A stretch of DNA of 29,227 bases from Phocaeicola_A sp963625535 (GTDB lineage Bacteria; Bacteroidota; Bacteroidia; Bacteroidales; Bacteroidaceae): contig CAVFUK010000023.1 of NCBI GenBank assembly GCA_963625535.1, forward strand, positions 1-29,227, written 5' to 3'. The stretch's first letter is position 1, and every line of letters begins with the position of its first letter. The notes below the pieces were generated by a model. That model was not told the origin of the DNA, did not search any database, and saw only the letters and a program-made list of their open reading frames with translations. Shown in pieces: positions 24,640 to 29,227 of the stretch. The translations under genes and the position numbers were made by a program.

Positions 24640-24657
24640 CTTGTCTGCTTTTGAAGG

Positions 24658-25428
24658 CTACTTGCCGAGGTCGCTCAATTTGATTTTTGTCAACACTTGC
24701 TTGGTGTTCAGTGAAAAGTCTCCCTGCAACATCCAGCTGTAGTAGCCCGGGTCTCTGCGGAACACCTCTTTCACGGGCACGCCCTTGTACTTGCCGAAGT
24801 TGAACACTTCCACGCCCTTGTCGTCGTAGACGATGCGTCCGGCAAAGTCCACATTGCGTGTGAAGCTGGAGTATTCCGAGAGGAAGGTGATGTCGTTCTT
24901 CAGCACGTCGGGGTATTTGTCCAACTGGGCCTTCAGCACCTCGTAGGTCGCCCTTGTGTCGGCCTCGGCCGAATGTGCGTCCTCCAGGTTCTTGTTGCAG
25001 TAGAACTTGTAGGCGGCTGACAGGGTGCGCTGCTCCAGCTTATGGTAAATAACTTGCACATCGACGAACTTGTGTTTGCCCATGTCGATGTCAACGCCTG
25101 CCCGCAGAAACTCCTCGGCGAGCATGGGGATGTCGAAGCGGTTGGAGTTGAATCCGGCCAGGTCGCATCCCTCGATGTCGTGTGCCACGTTGGTAGCCAC
25201 CTCCTTGAAGGTGGGGCAGTCGGCCACGTCCTCGTCGTGGATGCCGTGTATGGCCGTCGACTCTTCGGGAATGTGCATGCCCGGGTTGATGCGCATTGTT
25301 TTTGCCTCCTCGTTGCCGTTGGGGTAAACCTTCAGGTAGCAAATCTCCACAATGCGGTCCGAGTTGATATTGGTGCCGGTTGTCTCCAGGTCGAAGAAGA
25401 CAATCGGATTCTTCAGGTTCAATTTCAT
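24658..25428 (-). CDS. DnaQ-like 3'-5' exonuclease with ExoX-type C-terminal domain
   Basis: 256-residue DEDDh exonuclease. The acidic site residues are visible: Asp13 and Glu15 (FDLETTG), Asp99 (FNSNRFDIPML), and His152 with Asp157 (HSAEAD), so the domain (about 8-165) looks active. Residues about 195-256 carry FGKYKGVPVKEVFRRDPGYY followed by SWML, a pattern I associate with DUF3820 or ExoX C-terminal domains. It is encoded between dnaN and coaBC, 26 bp after dnaN, which suggests proofreading or repair work with the sliding clamp. No obvious clamp-binding QLxLF-type motif was seen. It is often annotated as DNA polymerase III epsilon; whether it is the replicative proofreader is not shown. 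Confidence 0.85.
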   Translation of the reverse strand: MKLNLKNPIVFFDLETTGTNINSDRIVEICYLKVYPNGNEEAKTMRINPGMHIPEESTAIHGIHDEDVADCPTFKEVATNVAHDIEGCDLAGFNSNRFDIPMLAEEFLRAGVDIDMGKHKFVDVQVIYHKLEQRTLSAAYKFYCNKNLEDAHSAEADTRATYEVLKAQLDKYPDVLKNDITFLSEYSSFTRNVDFAGRIVYDDKGVEVFNFGKYKGVPVKEVFRRDPGYYSWMLQGDFSLNTKQVLTKIKLSDLGK

Positions 25429-25454
25429 AAGGTCTTTCTACTTGTTTTTGGGGG

Positions 25455-26579
25455 TTAGTCATTCAACATCATGGGCATCAACAACATGAGAGCCTCCTCG
25501 TTCTCCTCTTGCTGGGTCGGCACGAAGATGCCGGCGCGTGAGGGATCGGCCAACTCGAGGTCGACATTCTCACCCGAGAGGTTGTTGAGCATATCTATCA
25601 GGAACGGAGCCTTGAAGCCGATGCTGAAGGGCTGTCCGTCGTAGTTGCACGATGCCGACTCCTCGGCTGAGGTGGAGAAGTCCAGATTCTGTGCCGACAC
25701 GGTCATCCGGTTGCCCTGGAAACGAAGCTTGACCAAACTGTTCTCCGTGGAAGCGAACACCGACACACGCTTCATAGCGCTCAGCAGGGCAAACCGGTCG
25801 ACGGTTATCCTCAGCGGGTTGTTCTTGGGGATGACGGAGTTGTAGTTGGGGTAGCGTCCCTCCAGCTGACGGCAGATGAGCTTGTAGTCGATGGTGGCGA
25901 ACACGACGTTGCGGTCGTCGAAGTCGATATGCACCTCGGTGTCGTCCTTCGGGAGCACGTTGCGAAGCAAGTTGGCCGGCTTCTTGGGCAGGATGAACGA
26001 TGCCTTCTCCGTACCGTTGCAATCGTATCTCTTGATGCGCGACAACTTATGTCCGTCGGAGGCCACGAAGGTCACGCTGTCCGTTTGAATGTCGAAAAAG
26101 ACGCCGTTCATCACGGGGCGGAGCTCATCCTCTCCCGAGGCGAAGATGGAGCGTGTGATGCCGTTCGTCACGATGTTCGACTTTATGGAGATGCTCTCTG
26201 TGTTCACTCCCAGCATAGGCGGGAAGGGGTACGTGTCCGAAGACTGGCCGATGATCTTGTATTGACCGTTCATATATCTGACGATGATAGCAAAGGTGTC
26301 GAGGTCCACTTCGAAGGTCAGTCCCTGGTCGGGAATCTCTTTCAGTGCGTCGAGCAGCGTCTTGGCCACCACGGCGAAGCGGCCGTTGGAGTCGCTGTCG
26401 AGTACCTCCACCTGGGTGATCATCGTGGTTTCTGTGTCTGAAGCGGTGATAGACAGCGTTCCGTCCTGCAGGTCGAAGAGGAAACAATCCATTACTGGAA
26501 GCGTATTCTTGGAGGCGATAACACGACTAATAGCCTGTAAATGATTGAATAAGTCTACACTTTTAACAACAAATTTCAT
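25455..26579 (-). CDS. dnaN: DNA polymerase III sliding clamp (beta subunit)
   Basis: 374-residue beta clamp, which forms a dimeric ring tethering polymerase III and other proteins to DNA. The N-terminus MKFVVKSVDLFNHLQAISRV and the segment NTLPVMDCFLFDL are typical; three similar clamp folds span about 1-120, 130-245 and 250-374. GGRR-like basic residues and the loop VFASTENSLVKLRFQGNRM near 275 fit the family, and the C-terminus reads LMLLMPMMLND, close to the usual PMRL ending. It is first in the six-gene operon ending with the TPR protein. There is no dnaA nearby, so an origin is not implied. Confidence 0.96.
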   Translation of the reverse strand: MKFVVKSVDLFNHLQAISRVIASKNTLPVMDCFLFDLQDGTLSITASDTETTMITQVEVLDSDSNGRFAVVAKTLLDALKEIPDQGLTFEVDLDTFAIIVRYMNGQYKIIGQSSDTYPFPPMLGVNTESISIKSNIVTNGITRSIFASGEDELRPVMNGVFFDIQTDSVTFVASDGHKLSRIKRYDCNGTEKASFILPKKPANLLRNVLPKDDTEVHIDFDDRNVVFATIDYKLICRQLEGRYPNYNSVIPKNNPLRITVDRFALLSAMKRVSVFASTENSLVKLRFQGNRMTVSAQNLDFSTSAEESASCNYDGQPFSIGFKAPFLIDMLNNLSGENVDLELADPSRAGIFVPTQQEENEEALMLLMPMMLND

Positions 26580-26619
26580 AGTAATCCTATTTATGTTTTT
26601 AACTATTTGTAATTGTTTA

Positions 26620-26627
26620 CAAAGTTA
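26620..26627 (-). promoter_or_regulatory. Promoter -7 box of the dnaN operon
   Basis: TAACTTTG on the minus strand matches TAnnTTTG exactly, 40 bp upstream of dnaN. A TTTAG sequence, one base off TTTG, lies 20 bp farther upstream. Confidence 0.65.
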
Positions 26628-26666
26628 CGAAAAAATGCAGACCTACCCTAAATTATCCGGCGAAAA

Positions 26667-26698
26667 TTGGCTTATTAAATATTTTTATCGTACTTTCG
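26667..26698 (+). promoter_or_regulatory. Promoter of the DUF3127 gene
   Basis: TTG (26667-26669), a 21-bp spacer and TACTTTCG (26691-26698), one base off the TAnnTTTG consensus. It is back to back with the dnaN promoter within 140 bp. The predicted leader is only about 15 nt. Confidence 0.5.
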
Positions 26699-26719
26699 CA
26701 TCGTAAAAATACAAGCTTA

Positions 26720-27142
26720 ATGGAAATATCAGGTAAGATAATAGCAGTCTTGGAGCCTCGAGGCGGGGTTTCGAGAGCCGGGAATGAGTGGAAGGCACAA
26801 GAGTACGTCATCGAAACGACACAGGATCAGTATCCTAGGAAGATGTGCTTCGAAGTGTTTGGCCCGGATAAGATCAGCCAGTTCAACATACAGGCTGGTG
26901 AGGATTTGACGGTTAGTTTCGACATCGATGCCCGCGAATGGAACGGACGTTGGTACAATCAGCTCCGTGCATGGCGAGTGGTGCGCAACGCTGCGCAGCC
27001 CGCACAGACGGCGGCACCGGATGCGAACATCCCGCCGTTCCCGCCCGCACCGTTCGAGAGTGAGCCGGCCAGCGGTTCGTTCGGCAACGATGGTGCCTCG
27101 TCGGGTTTCGCCGCAGGCGACTCGGGCGACCTCCCCTTCTAA
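26720..27142 (+). CDS. DUF3127 protein, OB-fold-like with SSB-type C-terminal tip
   Basis: 140-residue protein of a family of unknown function. Residues about 1-92 look like a single OB fold (MEISGKIIAVLEP; YPRKMCFEVFG; then REWNGRWYNQLRAWRV, which resembles strands of SSB and PriB). Residues about 93-136 are Pro/Ala/Gly/Ser-rich and likely disordered. The chain ends GDSGDLPF, close to the acidic DDIPF tip with which SSB recruits repair proteins. It is divergent from dnaN across a 140-bp gap. I infer a single-stranded DNA-binding or SSB-mimicking role; the family name is recognised with good confidence, the function is not established here. Confidence 0.8.
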   Translation: MEISGKIIAVLEPRGGVSRAGNEWKAQEYVIETTQDQYPRKMCFEVFGPDKISQFNIQAGEDLTVSFDIDAREWNGRWYNQLRAWRVVRNAAQPAQTAAPDANIPPFPPAPFESEPASGSFGNDGASSGFAAGDSGDLPF

Positions 27143-27158
27143 CCATAGACGGATCTAC

Positions 27159-27175
27159 GGCGAGAGTCTCTCGCC
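27159..27175 (+). other. Small perfect hairpin after the DUF3127 gene
   Basis: GGCGAGA and TCTCGCC flank the loop GTC. It is the first of three hairpins in the 186-bp gap to rho. No T-run follows, so it is more likely an RNA 3' structure than a terminator by itself. Confidence 0.5.
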
Positions 27176-27197
27176 ATCAAATGTTTGACTAAAGTAA

Positions 27198-27231
27198 TCA
27201 GCCCTGCTCCTCCATCGGGGAGCGGGGCTGA
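27198..27231 (+). terminator. Terminator hairpin A, DUF3127 side
   Basis: TCAGCCCTGCTCC (27198-27210) pairs with GGAGCGGGGCTGA (27219-27231), 13 bp with one G-U, followed by CTTTTAAGG. It lies 55 bp after the DUF3127 stop. Its core is a near-copy of the hairpin at 27268-27305. Confidence 0.8.
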
Positions 27232-27267
27232 CTTTTAAGGTGACGTGTCGACGGCTTGACCAAAAGA

Positions 27268-27305
27268 AACCAGCCCTGTTCCTTCATCGGGAAGCGGGGC
27301 TGGTT
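27268..27305 (-). terminator. Terminator hairpin B, rho side
   Basis: AACCAGCCC (27268-27276) pairs with GGGCTGGTT (27297-27305), and the inner GTTCC with GGAA. On the minus strand it is followed by TTTCTTTTGG, fitting an intrinsic terminator of rho 24 bp after its stop codon. It shares CAGCCCTG, CATCGGG and AGCGGGGCTG with hairpin A. Confidence 0.8.
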
Positions 27306-27328
27306 CCTATTAGTACAGTATATCAATC

Positions 27329-29227
27329 TTATGAGTTCATGCTCATGAGGAACTCCTCGTTGTTCTTGGTCTTCTCCAGTTTGTCCTTTACGAAATCCAT
27401 TGCCTCCAACGGGTTCATGTCGGACAGGTACTTGCGCAGAATCCACATGCGGTCGAGGGTCTGCTTGTCGAGCAGCAGGTCGTCGCGGCGGGTGCTGGAC
27501 GCGATGATGTTGACGGCGGGGAAGATACGCTTGTTGGACAGGTTGCGGTCGAGCTGGAGCTCCATGTTACCCGTTCCCTTGAACTCCTCGAAGATTACTT
27601 CGTCCATCTTTGAACCGGTGTCAATCAGCGCGGTGGCGATGATGGTGAGCGATCCGCCGTTCTCGATGTTACGTGCGGCACCGAAGAAGCGCTTGGGTTT
27701 GTGGAGCGCGTTGGCGTCCACACCTCCGGACAGCACCTTGCCGGATGCCGGCGATACGGTGTTGTAGGCGCGGGCGAGTCGGGTGATGGAGTCGAGGAAG
27801 ATGACCACATCGTGGCCGCACTCTACCATGCGTTTGGCTTTCTCCAGCACGATGCCTGCAATCTTCACGTGGCGCTCGGCGGGCTCGTCGAACGTGGAGG
27901 CAATCACCTCGGCGTTTACGCTGCGGGCCATGTCGGTAACCTCCTCGGGACGCTCGTCAATCAGCAACATGATCATGTACACCTCCGGGTGGTTGGCTGC
28001 AATGGCGTTGGCGATGTCCTTCATCAGGATGGTCTTACCGGTCTTGGGCTGTGCCACGATGAGGGCGCGCTGACCTTTACCGATGGGGGAGAAGAGGTCT
28101 ACCACGCGGGCGGACAGGTTGTCGTTGTAGCCTTTGCAGAGCTGGAACTTCTCGTCGGGGAAGAGCGGTGTGAGGTGATCGAACGGAACACGGTCGCGCA
28201 CCATGGCGGGGTCTTTACCGTTTATCTTGTTCACCTTCACCAAGGGGAAGTACTTCTCGCCCTCTCTCGGCGGACGGATGGTGCCGTCGACCACATCGCC
28301 CGTCTTCAGTCCGAACAGCTTTATCTGCGACTGCGACACATAGATGTCGTCGGGTGAGGAGAGGTAGTTGTAGTCCGATGAACGGAGGAAACCATAGCCG
28401 TCCTGCATGATCTCCAGCACTCCGGTGCCGGTGAGTATGCCTTCGAAGTCGTAGGGACGTTCGCGCTCCATGGGTCGGCGGTCGGGCTGAGGCATCGGAC
28501 GCTCGTCGTACTGCGGCTGGTTATATCCGTTGTTGTTTTGCTGACGCATATTGTTGTTGGCATATTTGCCTTGTTGCTGGCGCATCTGCTGACGGTTGTT
28601 GTTCTTGTGGTTCTGTGCGGGTGCCTGAGCGGGCATCTGCTCGGGAGCGGCGGGTGCCTTGGGAGTCTCGAACTTGGTAATCAGCTCCGAAGGTATCTCG
28701 CTCTTCTCGGTAGGCATATCCTCCACGGGGATGAAGTCGTCGGTGTTGAGCGGCGGCAGGGGCTCGTCCATGCTCTTGTCGACATTGTCGGCGAAGGGCA
28801 ATTCCTGCTGGGTGGCTGTCGGTTTCGCGGGCTCCTCCACCGGTGCGGCCTCTACGACCGGCTCCGGTTCATTGGCGGGTTGCGCTGCCGCTGCGGCGGT
28901 CTCTTCCTTGGCCTGTGTGGTTTTGTTCTTGCTGCCCGGCTTGCGTCCGCGTTTCTTGGGCGCGTTCTCCTGGGCGGCTTCAGCGTTGCTGTTGTCGGCT
29001 GCGGGGGCTGCCTCCTGCGGCTCTGCCTTGGGGGCTTCCGCTGCGACGGCCTCTTTCGGTTTCTTTGTCTCGGCCTCTTTCGGCTTCTTTGTCTCTGCGG
29101 CTTCGGCGCTCGCTTTTGTGTTGGCGGCGGCCTTCTTGCTCGGTGTCACCTTCTTGGCTTTCTCCTGGTTGGCTGTGTAGACCTTGTCGGCAGCGTCTTT
29201 CTTCACGTTGATGCGCGAGCGCTTACC
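27329..29227 (-). CDS. rho: Transcription termination factor Rho, 5' end cut by the window
   Basis: The last 632 residues of Rho, the hexameric RNA-dependent helicase that ends transcription. The frame is open to the window edge (GKRSRINVKKD), and the GTG at 29206 is an internal Val, so the N-terminal helix domain lies outside. Residues about 1-255 of the visible part are low-complexity: first Ala/Lys/Glu/Pro-rich, then Gln/Asn/Arg-rich (NHKNNNRQQMRQQQG). The cold-shock-like RNA-binding domain follows (MQDGYGFLRSSDYNYLSSP), then the ATPase with Walker A AQPKTGKT, Walker B VVIFLDSITRLAR and the Q/R-loop region ending at residue 632. Long disordered inserts are known in Bacteroides Rho and have been linked to condensate formation in B. 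thetaiotaomicron. Confidence 0.95.
   Translation of the reverse strand, partial: GKRSRINVKKDAADKVYTANQEKAKKVTPSKKAAANTKASAEAAETKKPKEAETKKPKEAVAAEAPKAEPQEAAPAADNSNAEAAQENAPKKRGRKPGSKNKTTQAKEETAAAAAQPANEPEPVVEAAPVEEPAKPTATQQELPFADNVDKSMDEPLPPLNTDDFIPVEDMPTEKSEIPSELITKFETPKAPAAPEQMPAQAPAQNHKNNNRQQMRQQQGKYANNNMRQQNNNGYNQPQYDERPMPQPDRRPMERERPYDFEGILTGTGVLEIMQDGYGFLRSSDYNYLSSPDDIYVSQSQIKLFGLKTGDVVDGTIRPPREGEKYFPLVKVNKINGKDPAMVRDRVPFDHLTPLFPDEKFQLCKGYNDNLSARVVDLFSPIGKGQRALIVAQPKTGKTILMKDIANAIAANHPEVYMIMLLIDERPEEVTDMARSVNAEVIASTFDEPAERHVKIAGIVLEKAKRMVECGHDVVIFLDSITRLARAYNTVSPASGKVLSGGVDANALHKPKRFFGAARNIENGGSLTIIATALIDTGSKMDEVIFEEFKGTGNMELQLDRNLSNKRIFPAVNIIASSTRRDDLLLDKQTLDRMWILRKYLSDMNPLEAMDFVKDKLEKTKNNEEFLMSMNS
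29049..29096 (-). repeat. 24-bp tandem duplication inside the rho insert
   Basis: Two adjacent 24-bp copies (29049-29072 and 29073-29096) differ at only two positions and encode the octapeptide ETKKPKEA twice in the disordered part of Rho. Unit length is a multiple of three, so gain or loss keeps the frame. Confidence 0.85.

Noticed and set aside
26580..26719. Replication origin beside dnaN
   Set aside because: No dnaA gene, no DnaA-box cluster and no unwinding element were seen; the gap is explained by two divergent promoters.
29204..29206. GTG as the start of Rho
   Set aside because: The frame continues to the window edge and the codon is an internal Val in a run typical of Rho; the gene is simply truncated.

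Overview
The window reads as chromosomal DNA from a member of the Bacteroidaceae (Bacteroides or a close relative), and looks GC-rich for that group. The grounds are: several promoters of the Bacteroides type (-7 box TAnnTTTG, no E. coli-like -35/-10); few Shine-Dalgarno sequences; secreted GH43 enzymes; a short FolK; a Rho factor with a long Gln/Asn/Lys/Glu-rich insert; and a gene order (sppA-lpxK-punA-thiL-folK and dnaN-exonuclease-coaBC-recN-rlmB) that I recall from Bacteroides. Nothing here looks like a prophage, conjugative element or CRISPR locus. It is mostly core genome with a few odd intergenic structures.

Layout. 1-100: 3' end of a 5S rRNA gene and its terminator, so an rRNA operon enters from the left. 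132-1208 (+): a secreted GH43-like protein with no visible promoter of its own. 1338-6431 (-): the operon sppA-lpxK-punA-thiL-folK (membrane peptidase, lipid A kinase, purine phosphorolysis, thiamine and folate cofactors). 6432-6761: the sppA promoter and an 84-bp array of four 21-bp repeats directly behind the next gene. 6762-11677 (-): a tripartite export operon, tolC-hlyD-ABC permease-ABC permease, with no ATPase gene, a palindrome beside its promoter and a leader hairpin. 11859-12734 (-): a membrane-anchored coiled-coil protein of unknown function. 12912-13853 (+): mdh, with a strong bidirectional terminator.

14006-15418 (-): a GH43 enzyme with a CBM6-like C-terminus. 15419-15785: 367 bp without a gene, holding five 22-bp tandem repeats (three containing the palindrome CAATCGATTG) and a separate 18-bp inverted repeat. 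15786-17892 (-): serS, an intrinsic terminator, then a Kdo/WaaP-like sugar kinase whose start codon lies 7 nt after the terminator U-run. 17958-19130 (-): uxuA. 19281-26579 (-): a compact six-gene operon, dnaN-exonuclease-coaBC-recN-rlmB-TPR protein; the last product has an apparently dead trypsin-like domain. 26720-27142 (+): a DUF3127 protein ending in an SSB-like DLPF tip, divergent from dnaN. 27143-27328: three hairpins, two of them near-copies. 27329-29227 (-): rho, cut at its 5' end by the window edge.

The genes serve cell-envelope upkeep (LpxK, Kdo-like kinase, SppA, efflux), cofactor supply (FolK, ThiL, CoaBC), DNA replication and repair (DnaN, exonuclease, RecN, probably DUF3127), translation (SerS, RlmB, 5S rRNA), central metabolism (Mdh) and plant-polysaccharide or uronate use (two GH43s, UxuA). 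The observations most worth following are the two tandem-repeat arrays, the in-frame heptad tail behind a permease stop codon, the SSB-like DUF3127 protein, and the terminator abutting the kinase start.
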